Origin: Temnothorax longispinosus
Lineage: Eukaryota > Arthropoda > Insecta > Hymenoptera > Formicidae
Length of the DNA stretch: 64,000 bases
Assembly (NCBI RefSeq): GCF_030848805.1
Contig: NC_092361.1
Location: forward strand, 18,187,406-18,251,405
Reading direction: 5' to 3'
A program made the translations under genes and the position numbers. Of the stretch, positions 38,668 to 48,764 are shown piece by piece. The notes under the pieces are model-generated. The model did not search any database and was not told the origin of the DNA. It saw nothing but the letters and a program-made list of their open reading frames with translations. The stretch's first letter is position 1, and each line of letters starts with the position of its first letter.

Positions 38668-41600
38668 CTAGACGAAGTAAGTACGCGGATTGCCTGGATG
38701 CGCGGGAGCGAGGGCCTCCCCGGGTGGCGCGGTGGGCACCACCGGCGGTTCCGGTATGGTGCTGTAGAGATGGCTGCCTCTCGAGGACAGACTTGCCGGA
38801 CGGCCGTTACCGGCATGCAGCGCGCTGTAGCCATGCTGATGCGGATGGTGCGGGTGATGCTGGTGATGCTGATGCTGATGCTGAAGCTGATGCTGATGCT
38901 GATGCTGATGCTGATGCTGATGTTGATGCTCCGCGCCACTGTCCTCGTCCTCGGTGCGACTCGACGCCGAACTGACGTAGGTAGACTGCGTGGGTGTCGG
39001 CGTGGGTGCATGATGCACCGGTGCGACCAAAACGCCATTAGGCTTGGTCCAAACGTCCACGGCAGCGGAAGGCGCCGCGGTGTACCGCGTCGGCGTGCGG
39101 TTGCGGTCGTTGACCTTCTTGCTGTCACGTCGCTTGTCGACCGAGTCCGGCATGGCGAACCTGAGCTTCTCCCAGAACCTCTTCTCGCCCCAGACTACCA
39201 CCGTGCACGTCTGCAGCAGCAGCTGCAACTCCGGGTCCCGGGTAGGCGTCTCGGTAGCGAGCAGCACTACAACTCGACGCTTCCGCGAGGTCGGCCTGAT
39301 GTTCTCGAGCGCCGTTCTCAGAGCGGCGCGGAACTCCGCGTGTTGCCATTCGTTCGCGAGGAACACCGGCGAGAAGATTATCACGATGCGTCGCGCGGAA
39401 GCCGCGGCCGGCGGTAACGCTTCCTGCGGTCTGGCCGGCGGCAAGTCACGCCAATGTAAACAGAGAGCCAAACCAGCCTGCTCCAACTCAGCCGCGAGGA
39501 ATCTGGAGACGAAGTCCTCGTCGCGCTCGCTGTAGATGATATAACCGTCGTACAGTCTGTCTCTCTCCTCGTCGGGCGGCGTCGCCATCTTGCCTAGTCG
39601 TAGTCCGTAACGCGCGTGGGCCCACAGTCGCACGTCTTGACGAAAGACGAAGGCCAGGGCGATGAAGAGACAAATTGCGATCACGGCTACCAGTGCACCA
39701 GCGAGCAGGGGCACGAAATTACTGCCTAGCAGCGGGATTTCCTGGATACCGCGACTCACGGCTTCCGTGGACGGATCACCGCATCGCTCCATTGCTTGGG
39801 CGAGGGTCTCGACACCGTCGCGACAGTACATCTTCTCCGGATCGCCACGATGCTCCGCGAGCCAGGCGCGCAATCTAGCAGCGTTCCCGCACTCGCAGCT
39901 CCACGCGTTGCCCTCCAACGCGACTTTGGTGCCGTCACCGACGCTCGGCAAGGCCTCCCACGGTCGGAAATCGACGATACGATTGCTGTCCAGTCGCAGC
40001 ACCTCGAGATTTCGCATCTTCTTGAAGGTCGTGTTGCCCACGGTGGCAATCGCGTTGTGATCCAGATACAGTTCCGACATGCGTTCCAGCTGATCGAATT
40101 CGAAGCCCCGCAGCTCCCGCAACGCGTTGTCCTCGAGATGAAGAACGCGCAAGGCGCCGACACCGTTGAACGTGCGATTGTGTATCGCGATGATACCGCT
40201 GTTGTTCAGATACAGCACCTCCAAGCGACGTTTGCCGATGAAAACGTGGCTGCTCAGATCGCCCAGCTCATTACCATCCAGATAGATCTCCGTCGCGTCC
40301 ATGGGTATTCGCTCCGGCACGTGTTTGTATCCGGCGTTGGAGCAGTCGACGACGTTGCTGGACCAGCTGTGATCGTGATAGCACGAACAATTGTCGGGAC
40401 AGGTCATCTCGCAGTCGCACGCGTCGAAGTCGCAGCAGTGACAGAGCGCGAAGCAATGCGTGTCGTATCGGCAGAGAAAGTCCTTCGACTTCAAGGACAG
40501 CAGAGGACGCCGCGGCGTGGCGCGAGCGTGCACCATGTCGCACGTGACGCCGTCGAGGTCCATAACGCGCGGATAGTGACGTAGCCGGGCCATTTCGTTG
40601 ATCCGCGGCAGCCACTCCATGGTGCAGTCGCAGAGAATGGGATTGTCCCCGATATAAAACGCAGGAAGTTCCTTGTTCTCCGGCATCGATTGCAGACTGA
40701 GGGCGGCGACCTCCAGCTTCCTGATCTCGTTGGCGTAAAGCACCACCTTCTCCAAATTCGGCTTCTGCGAGAACGTGCCGGCCGCCACGCTGCGTAACTT
40801 GTTGTTGTTCAGGAACAGCATCTCCACACTATCCGGCACGTTGATATCCTTAATCTCGGTGATGAGGTTGTAGCTGGCGTCCAGCATCTTTATCCGCAGA
40901 TTGTTGCGCACCATGTAGTAATTCCCGAGCTCGCTTATTTGATTGGCATGTATATCCAGCCACTCTATGCTGGACGGTAGATGGCTGTAGTCGAACCACA
41001 GCAGCTTATTATCGGACACATTTAGCCAAACGAGAGTCGAGAGACTCGTGAAGGCGCCTCGTATCTCTGTCAATTGATTTCCGTCCAACCTTATAACCCG
41101 TAACACTGGATTATTCGAAAAAGCGCTCTGTTCCACGTGACGAATGAAATTATTCGCTAGATTGAGTACTTGCAACGCCGGCAAGGTAGCGAATGCCTCG
41201 CGCGAGACGTTCTCCAACTTGTTGTCCACCAAACGCAATCCGTAGACTTCATTTAAACCGGCGAACGAGTCGTTGTCGATTCTCGACATTTGATTATTGC
41301 CCAGATCGAGAGTTTTGAGTGAGTGCAACACGCGAACCGCGTAAGGGACTTCCGACAGAGCATTTCCACTCAGAGAAAGATCCTGGAGATTCGTGAGATT
41401 GGTGAACACATGCCTGTGCAAGACGCGCAGTCTGTTGCTGTCCAGGAAGAGTTGTCCGAGCGCGTTGAGACCGATCGTGTGCACCGGCTCGAATCTGGCG
41501 ATCTTGTTGTGCGAAAGCGTTAAGGAATGCAAATTGATGAGCGAGGCGAAGCAACCGTCGACGAGCGTGTCGATATTGTTATGCTCGAGCTTCAGGATCT

Positions 41601-42705
41601 GCAGGCTACTCAGGCCTTTGAAGACAACCGCGTCGATTTTCATCAAGTCGTTGAACGACAGATCGAGGACGACGAGACGGGTGAGTTGCGAGAAGGTGTC
41701 GCGTTTCACCCAAGAGCTCGTCAGCATGTTATTGCTGAGATCCAACTCCTGGAGCTCCTCGAGACTGTCCAGCAGTCCGGGCGCCAATACCGTGAGGGAA
41801 TTGTTACTGAGTATCAGCTGTCTCAGTTCTCTCGTTTTGGAAAATAGTTCAGGTGGCAGTGCGACAAGTTTATTGCTAGACATGTTGAGAATTCGCAGAG
41901 ACGTGAGGCCGGTCAGAGCGTTGTCGTCCACGGAACCGATCACGTTATCCTGTACCTTCAGCACGCTCAGGCTGTGCAGGCTGCTGAGCGCGCTGTCGGG
42001 CAAGGCACTGAGGTCATTATTACTGATGTCGAGAATTTCGAGATTCGGCGTGCAGGATTCGCTCCAGTCGGCGAAGCCCAGGGACGTGATGTCCTGTAAC
42101 TTGTTGCGCGTCAGGTTCAAACTCACGAGACTCTGCACCGGGCAGAACAGTTCCGACGGCAATGTCCAAAGATTGTTGTCGGTGAGATCGAGGTGTTGCA
42201 GATTCGTCAGGCTGCGAAGCGCATCGCGATGGAGCTCCAGCGTCATGGTCGACCAATCGCCGTTGTGCGTTCGCAGGGACAAACTGCGGAGATTGTGCAC
42301 CGGGGTGAATACCCCGCCGGGCAAGTACCGGATCTTGCAATAATCGACGCGCAACTTCGTGAGACGCGGCAACGGCACCGACAGAAAGCCGTGCGGTGCC
42401 TCGAGTTGACTCTCGAAGAACAGCACGTCGCTGCATTCTAATCCCAGCGACGTTATCGTGTCCACCTGAATCGCCGAGAGATTTCCAATCAGATCGGGCA
42501 CGTTCGCGATCGTTCTGACCTGACACGCCAGAATCTTTTCCGCGTCGTCGTCTTCCTTTCTCCACTCGCAGCCGCTCGGAGCCTGCGAGAGGCTCGTGAT
42601 GCTGCGTCCGTGCACCGTGCAGTGATCCAGCGTCAGGTACAGAACGGCGATCGTCGAAAGGATCGCCGGCCGCAACCACGACGCTACGCGACGACGCGCT
42701 TCCAT
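38668..42705 (-). CDS. Long-type Toll receptor (18w/Toll-6/7/8/10 group)
   Basis: A single-exon gene for a 1345-residue cell-surface Toll receptor. It has a signal peptide (hydrophobic core ~14-25) and leucine-rich repeats ~110-680. A cysteine-rich C-cap follows (NPILCDCTMEWL at 689-700, on to C758), then a cysteine N-cap (CDCEMTCPDNCSC, 763-775). A second repeat block spans ~800-915, with its C-cap at C937/C939/C961/C975. The membrane segment is ~996-1021, the TIR domain ~1050-1190 and the disordered tail ~1190-1345. The two-block layout, the CHCCDFDACDCEM signature and the lack of introns fit the 18-wheeler/Toll-6/Toll-7/Tollo/Toll-10 clade. 'LQDITSLGF' (203-211) recalls 18w/Toll-7, but orthology is not settled. 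Such receptors act in epithelial patterning, cell adhesion and sometimes immunity. The start is the first ATG (42,705; A at -3, G at +4) and gives a good signal peptide; the frame upstream opens only with GTG. TIR oddities: box 1 is YDGYIIYS, box 2 is RDLPPA rather than RDxxPG, and EWC is EWQ. The final FW is kept. Confidence 0.95.
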   Translation of the reverse strand: MEARRRVASWLRPAILSTIAVLYLTLDHCTVHGRSITSLSQAPSGCEWRKEDDDAEKILACQVRTIANVPDLIGNLSAIQVDTITSLGLECSDVLFFESQLEAPHGFLSVPLPRLTKLRVDYCKIRYLPGGVFTPVHNLRSLSLRTHNGDWSTMTLELHRDALRSLTNLQHLDLTDNNLWTLPSELFCPVQSLVSLNLTRNKLQDITSLGFADWSESCTPNLEILDISNNDLSALPDSALSSLHSLSVLKVQDNVIGSVDDNALTGLTSLRILNMSSNKLVALPPELFSKTRELRQLILSNNSLTVLAPGLLDSLEELQELDLSNNMLTSSWVKRDTFSQLTRLVVLDLSFNDLMKIDAVVFKGLSSLQILKLEHNNIDTLVDGCFASLINLHSLTLSHNKIARFEPVHTIGLNALGQLFLDSNRLRVLHRHVFTNLTNLQDLSLSGNALSEVPYAVRVLHSLKTLDLGNNQMSRIDNDSFAGLNEVYGLRLVDNKLENVSREAFATLPALQVLNLANNFIRHVEQSAFSNNPVLRVIRLDGNQLTEIRGAFTSLSTLVWLNVSDNKLLWFDYSHLPSSIEWLDIHANQISELGNYYMVRNNLRIKMLDASYNLITEIKDINVPDSVEMLFLNNNKLRSVAAGTFSQKPNLEKVVLYANEIRKLEVAALSLQSMPENKELPAFYIGDNPILCDCTMEWLPRINEMARLRHYPRVMDLDGVTCDMVHARATPRRPLLSLKSKDFLCRYDTHCFALCHCCDFDACDCEMTCPDNCSCYHDHSWSSNVVDCSNAGYKHVPERIPMDATEIYLDGNELGDLSSHVFIGKRRLEVLYLNNSGIIAIHNRTFNGVGALRVLHLEDNALRELRGFEFDQLERMSELYLDHNAIATVGNTTFKKMRNLEVLRLDSNRIVDFRPWEALPSVGDGTKVALEGNAWSCECGNAARLRAWLAEHRGDPEKMYCRDGVETLAQAMERCGDPSTEAVSRGIQEIPLLGSNFVPLLAGALVAVIAICLFIALAFVFRQDVRLWAHARYGLRLGKMATPPDEERDRLYDGYIIYSERDEDFVSRFLAAELEQAGLALCLHWRDLPPARPQEALPPAAASARRIVIIFSPVFLANEWQHAEFRAALRTALENIRPTSRKRRVVVLLATETPTRDPELQLLLQTCTVVVWGEKRFWEKLRFAMPDSVDKRRDSKKVNDRNRTPTRYTAAPSAAVDVWTKPNGVLVAPVHHAPTPTPTQSTYVSSASSRTEDEDSGAEHQHQHQHQHQHQHQLQHQHQHHQHHPHHPHQHGYSALHAGNGRPASLSSRGSHLYSTIPEPPVVPTAPPGEALAPAHPGNPRTYFV
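38833..38928 (-). repeat. In-frame CAT-CAG repeat coding a His-Gln tract
   Basis: Residues ~1260-1291 of the Toll tail alternate His and Gln (one Leu interruption), then become His-rich with two Pro. The DNA is a hexamer (GCTGAT on plus) repeated with few changes. The tract lies in the cytoplasmic tail, past the TIR domain. Hexamer steps keep the frame, so its length can vary without breaking the gene. Confidence 0.9.
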
Positions 42706-43400
42706 CCTGGATGTTCCCGTAGTCGCACACCTGTAGCCGGAAAATACTCGCGCGGGTGCTCGAGAGATCGGTCGCACCGTCACGCACTCATGGCTACGGC
42801 ACTCTGTTTCAACTGTACACTACTTCGTTTCACGCCACGCAGGTCACACAGGCAAGAAGGAAGCAAAAAACACGATTCGTATTCGGCCGACTCTACCGAT
42901 TTCCCGCGCCGTCGGCGAACACGACTCACACTGGCACCGACGCGACGACCCCCGACCTCGTCGTCCGCTCGCGCGAATCGCTCGAACACCGATCGCTCAT
43001 CCCCGACGAGTGAGAACGCGGAGCGACCACCAACACACAACAGACGCGGCGGATATCCTACTGCCGTGACGATGACGACGTGATTACGTGCGACGACCCG
43101 AGTGACGACGGCTGCGTCCCGGGATGCAACGACATTCCACCGCGGCGGTCGGAGTGCAACTGACTCCGAGACGGAGTTCACGTTCTATCGACGATCACGA
43201 TTCACGGGTATACCCTGTATAACTAGCAGCGTGCGGTTGCCTTCCCCTTCTCTCACTCCGTTCCCACCACCATTGCCATTGCCCCACCGTCCGCAGGATG
43301 TACCCCTTCCATTTTCCTTCAACGTGCTACACCGGCACTGACACACAGAGACACCGGTGCTCGCGAGAGCGTTCCTCTGCGAACGTTGAATGCCACGGGC
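42706..43400 (-). promoter_or_regulatory. Presumed 5' UTR/promoter region of the Toll gene
   Basis: CpG-rich sequence directly upstream of the ATG. The Toll frame has an in-frame TAG near 42,823, so the coding region cannot extend far. No TATA box or initiator could be assigned with confidence, and a 5' UTR intron cannot be excluded. The regulatory role is inferred from position only. Confidence 0.35.
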
Positions 43401-43401
43401 G

Positions 43402-43457
43402 GCTGCTTGCCTGCCTTCTTGCCTACCTGCCTGCTTGCCTGACTGCCTGCCTGCCTC
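43402..43457. repeat. Imperfect (CCTG/CTTG) tetranucleotide array
   Basis: Repeated CTGC, CTTG and CCTA-type tetramers over about 55 bases, about 0.7 kb upstream of the Toll start codon. Confidence 0.85.
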
Positions 43458-43491
43458 GAAGATGCAACAAACCAGCTGACTGACAACATTA

Positions 43492-43568
43492 CTCTCCTCT
43501 CTCCCTCTCTTCTCCCTTCCTCTCTCTCCTCCCTTCTCTTCCTCTCTTCTCTTCTCTTCTCTCTTCTT
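43492..43568. repeat. Polypyrimidine tract upstream of Toll
   Basis: Nearly pure C/T over 77 bases, ending in repeats of CTCTT. On the Toll sense strand it is GA-rich. It could host GAGA-type binding, but this is inference. Confidence 0.85.
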
Positions 43569-45668
43569 ACTAGGTAAACACTAAACTGGTTCCTAGACGC
43601 ACCGGCACGCATTTATCAAACGGCTTCTCTACCGAACGGGCATTCTCTCCCTCGTTTCTCCATGCGAGAATCTTTCGCCCTCGGGCGCCTCGTAACGTCC
43701 ACGACGTCGTCTAATAGGCTATGCCATGGGATGTCCCACGGCGCCTGTCGGCGAACTTTTACAGGATAAACACTCGTTTTTCCCCCCGCGATGATTTGTT
43801 ATTTCTCCATTTCGCGGTTTGAACTTTCAACTGGCTGTTTTTGGGCTACTCCCAGTAGCCCAAAGTATTCAAGACAGCCGTAAACGTTGCATGCCGAAAA
43901 GGATTTGTTGCATCTTCGTTGCGAACGTGAGTGGGTTTCTCGCGATAAGTTTCGAAACAGATACGCTCGACGCGTATATTTTCCAAGTTTGGACATGCTA
44001 ACTTGCGTGCGTGAATGCATTTGCCACGCATTCGGTGTCAGTTGTGATTAGATTGCTCGCGTATGCCGGATAACCGATAACTTCGGCTGCTAGACTCGAT
44101 AAATCAAACTTGCTTGGTAAATTATTAATTAATGGATTCGACAGATGAATAGAACGGATATTGGCCAATCAGTTTTGCTAGAATTCATATTTAATTATTA
44201 TTATTACATTTCCAATGAAATTTGCTCCAAGTTAATTTAAAAATGATATCTTTGCGTATAGCTTCTCATAGTAAGTAGTCTGAAAAAACAGCTGCGTTAT
44301 TCATGCACAGAGGGTAGTTACCCCTAAAAGTGGGTGAGACCTTTAACGCCATCTGCATTTTATCTAGAGAACCGAAACAAATTTTTAGATAAAGCTCTAG
44401 TGCTCTTTACCTATATTTTATAGATTAGATATTTATAAAACATAAAAAAGATTTAAATAGTTTAGGGATTTATACTAAAATATACATTCTTTTTTCAATA
44501 GCTTTGTTATTTAGTTTATATAACTCTATTGTATTTTTATATGAATGCAAAATTTAATACGGTATAATCTGGTAAATTTTACAAAATTCTAAAATTTAAC
44601 AATTATTGAGTATTCTTTTAAGTACTTTAATTTTTTATTTTTATAAATACTCGATTTTCTGATTTTAATACTATTATTACATGTAACATTTTTCTAAAAT
44701 CTTGAAATGAATTTAATCTGGATTTTTAAATATTTACAGCGAAGAGTTATAAAATAATCAGCCGTTTTTAAAAGGATATAATAATGAATATAACATTGAT
44801 TAATATAACATTGATACTATAAATGATATATTATCGTATGGAAAAACTATTTCTATAGATTACATTTTAATATTTGATTGAAATCTATTGCATTTCACGG
44901 CAATTTTACTCGGATAAAAAAAAATTTAGTGCGTGCACTCCGAGCCAAAGAGGAAATCGTTAATTAAAAGATTAGTATCGTCGCGCGCGCGCGCGCACAC
45001 ACACGTATATTAATTGCATATCTCTTAACGTCTAACTTTTCCTCGAACTTATTCTGAGCGACGGGGCTACTCATCTGTCGCGGTAAGAATGTATAAGATG
45101 ATGAATCACGCGGGTATACTAGATGAGCGTACGGGATTATAAATTCGAAGTCGTACCGCGCGCGTACTCACGATGACGGATGGAGGCATTCATGGATTTA
45201 AACATACGGGGTTTCCACACTTCATTATGTATTTACGGCTTGTCAGCGTGATATCATTCCCTCGTCGGTCCCTGCCGGGAACTAAACCGCCTCGCGTCGC
45301 AATTGGAATACTTTATCAGTGTGACTAAGTGTATGCGGGGCACACCTCCTCCCCCCCGGACGGTTAAGCGTATCGCTCACGCTTCTATTACGTGCGTATT
45401 TTCATTTAGCGTGATCCAGGTATACGAAACGCGCCGTCTCTTCGGGTTATCTGAATCTATTTAGCCGCCCGTGGTCGTAGAGCGGCACACAGGATATTGA
45501 TTTTTTTCCTTTTTTGTAAAACACAATTTGCAAGATTGGAGCGCGCCCTAGGTAAAGTAACAACATCCATTTACTTAACGCGCTAAGCGAAATAACGTTT
45601 ATAATACATAAATCGTTTGAGAGAGCATGCACGTACCAAGGAAAAACTCATAGTTACATGTGTCCTCT

Positions 45669-45726
<58 letters not shown>

Positions 45727-48539
45727 CTCTTCTTCTTTCCTTCTCTTCGTGGAAATACCAGAGAAATAATTTAGGCGATAGACGACGAAGTCTTTGAGTT
45801 GTCCGCGAGAGAATGAAAGATCTAAATAACCGTGCACAGCCGCTCGTAGGGTATCCGTGAGGGAGAGTCCTTTCTTCTTTCGCTGCGGCAGCGTGCTATC
45901 TGTTGAAATTTATGCTCGCGCTAGTTCCATGCAAGCGCATGGAAGGAGATGCGGCCAGGTCTCCTGAATAGCTTGTTCTCTTATTTGAATAAGTATTTTT
46001 TCTGCTGCACGGTATCACGCGCGTGAGTCCATTTTACAAGAATGAAACATCGTTGTTAAGTGACCGAAAAATGCTATTCCGAGAAAGATCCGCTTTTAAA
46101 AGAACATCGCGGCAATAAGATAGATTGTTATATGAATCATTATTCGTTATGGCTCGCCGATAAAAAACATGGTATAATTCGAGACTATAAGATTATCGTT
46201 CTCTTATCTAAACAATAGTTAGAATAAATATTACCACAAAATGAAGTTAGAGAGTGCAGTTAAAGAGTTGACTTTTATAGGAAAAAGTTTTGAGTGATTA
46301 ATGGACAAAAAAATTGTCTTCGTGGAAGTATTTTGTTTTATTCATTCAATGGCAATGGTTGAAAAATAAATAACGAACAGACAGGTTCTTCGAATCTTCA
46401 CTTTCCTTCTCGGAAAGTCTTTAAAGGGGTTTTGCTGAGACATCCTCTCGCAAGTCGGCCGCAGTTTCCGACTTTCCGTGGAAGAGCGGAAGAAGAAAGT
46501 AGCGCAGAAAGAAATATTCGTGACAAATTCCCTCCGACATACGCGGAAATTCAAGAAAGAGTGGCGAACGAGCGTCCGGTAAAACCGATAATGGAATTCC
46601 CTCCGCGGGCGAGAGAGTTGTATTTTCCTTCAGGAAAAGCGTGAATGACATCGTTCTTAGAGATTTCGCCGTTTCGGGCAACAGAATCGTCTGCCGCCTA
46701 TACATTTGGTGCGATGCGACGAAACCGCGCGTCTGTCAATGACGGAGAGGGTCCGCGTACCGTCGCCCGCACTTTCACTCGAAGGCCCGCTCTCCGGAGG
46801 ATGAGGTCAGCCGGGGTTAACGACAAAAACTGTATCGCGTCACGAAACGCCACGGGCATTAGCATACGAACGAAGGGCGCGCCGCGTGTCCGAGAGAAGG
46901 CCAGCTCGAACGGACGGACGGCAATGGACGTACGTACGGACGGATGGACGGGAAGACGAAGAGGTAAGTAGGTGCCACGAAGAAGTTGACGTTTCTCGTG
47001 CATGCACCGTGCATGCAGCGGCCGGCTGGCCCTCGCAGGCGGAGCTTTCGCGCTGGAAAGACCGCCTGCAGACCGCCCCAGTGTGTTTCGTTTCATCGTC
47101 GTCGATGTGGCGTGCAAGAAGGTCGGCGAATAAACGCGCTCCCGGATGGCGGTTAACGCGGCACCGGCCGGCCGTGTTTACCGTAGCTGGAAAACGTCGG
47201 CGTCTCAATGGCGAGTTCCTGGACGGGGCCACGTCTCTTCTAGTCCCCCCCGTATGCGTGGCATCTGTGGGAGAATGTCCTGCGGCGGAATGGCAAAGGA
47301 GGTCGAATGACGGCTCGCGCAAAAATAAATTTGCGGTAGAGAATACGTGATTAGTAATGGTAAGGATCTTACACGGTTCAAGATGCGGCTGGCGCGTCTC
47401 CAGAAACACGAGACACTAGGATGTCCGTAAAAAGAGAGCAGTTAAAAGTAGTTTGGAGAGCGTAGCCAAATCTGTCGAGCGAGTATCGTAATTCTGTCTC
47501 GAAGGCAATGACTTTGCGGAAAGGATAAAAGTAGATAATTTCGCCAATTGTTTCATTAATGACTTCTCCTAAATCCAGATATCCTCTGGCTGTACAGATT
47601 TCATTCCGGAAGTATTGATTTGTCCGCTTCTAATTCAATTAATTATGTAATGCGATTACGTTATCATTATTTCACTTTTTTGTGTCGTGCATTTACATAA
47701 ATTACTTATGCATTAAATTATTCGAATAAATTATTCGCCGGTGCGAGGAGATGTGAAATTTTAACTCCAAGTAATGTTTGCAACTAGTTTAATAGGATTA
47801 ATCATCATTAAACATGAAGATGCATAAATTTTATCCTTGATTTATGAATTCTGTAATCAATCAGTCGTATCGTGCTAAAATCGGCGTAAATGCGCAATAC
47901 TGTGAACAAATTTTTGCTCGGTAAATCGCCTAAGTCATAAATCATTTTTCAGTCTTAACGTTCATTTCGTTGCATAATCCGTTGCTCTAGACATTATCTT
48001 GATGAAGCTCTCGTTCTCTCTTATTATGACACTCAGTCCTCAGTGTAGTCTTGCGCAAGGCGAAATATCGGCAGTCCAGACTGCGTGGAATGCTCGGTTG
48101 GGAAATCGGCTGCAAATATAAGATCTTGTCTCGAGCAGACTGAAGTTGTAGTCAGATATTGGTAACTGAATCTTCTCCGGCTATAATGAGGTCACAGCCA
48201 CAGAACGCCGAAGTACCTTCGAAGGTATTATGAATTGATTTTGAAGACCGCCCACGGCGACTTCCTGCCAATCGATTGCAAGATTTGCCGCGAGTTTCGG
48301 AATGTTCAGGGATATTTGAAAATTTCAGATAATCTCAGAAATTCTTGGCGTGCCCGATAAGTAAATTTCCTATCGTGGGATAGTCGCCAGCAGCTATTCT
48401 GGGAATATCCGGTGGCTTAAAGCTAACAATTCAAGGACACGAGATACTTCTTCCGCAACCTTTGCCTTTCGCGAGATATATAAGTTGCAGGATTAGGAAT
48501 TGATTACAACTAATACATAGGACGTCATGCATATTAATA
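43569..48539. other. Non-coding stretch upstream of Toll
   Basis: No gene is supported. About 44,100-44,930 is AT-rich; about 46,400-47,400 is CpG-rich with overlapping chance frames on both strands. An alternating (CG)n(CA)n segment lies at about 44,981-45,004. Confidence 0.55.
45671..45722. repeat. (CT)26 microsatellite
   Basis: An uninterrupted CT array that continues into a mixed pyrimidine tract to about 45,749. Confidence 0.95.
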
Positions 48540-48764
48540 CACTGAGGAAAAAAAAGCTGCTGCTTCAATTACAGTGCTATCACAGGGTGCCAAAAACATA
48601 AGTACAGTTAATTCAATTCTATTATTATTAGACCTAATATCTGGATTATTATACCAATAATTTAATTAATTGAGTCTAATAATAATACAATTGAATAAAC
48701 TATTTATGTTTTTGGCACCCCGTGATAGCACTTTAATTAAAGCAACAGCTTTTTTTTCTCAGTG
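48540..48764. mobile_element. Palindromic TA-flanked MITE (intact copy)
   Basis: The left end CACTGAGGAAAAAAAAGCTG pairs with a right end closing CAACAGCTTTTTTTTCTCAGTG-type sequence. TA lies at 48,538-48,539 and 48,765-48,766. The internal block GGGTGCCAAAAACATAA pairs with TTATGTTTTTGGCACCCC, and TCTATTATTATTAGAC pairs with its complement around a short centre near 48,650. The interior matches the split copy at 3276-3718, so the family has at least two members here. It is non-coding. Confidence 0.85.

Noticed and set aside
41393..42343. 316-codon frame on plus, antisense to Toll
   Set aside because: Shadow of the Toll coding strand; Ser/Leu/Arg-rich with no domains. The same applies to 39,796-40,584 and 38,698-39,417.
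42706..42783. N-terminal 26-residue extension of the Toll protein
   Set aside because: It depends on a GTG start, not expected in an animal nuclear gene; the first ATG gives a proper signal peptide.
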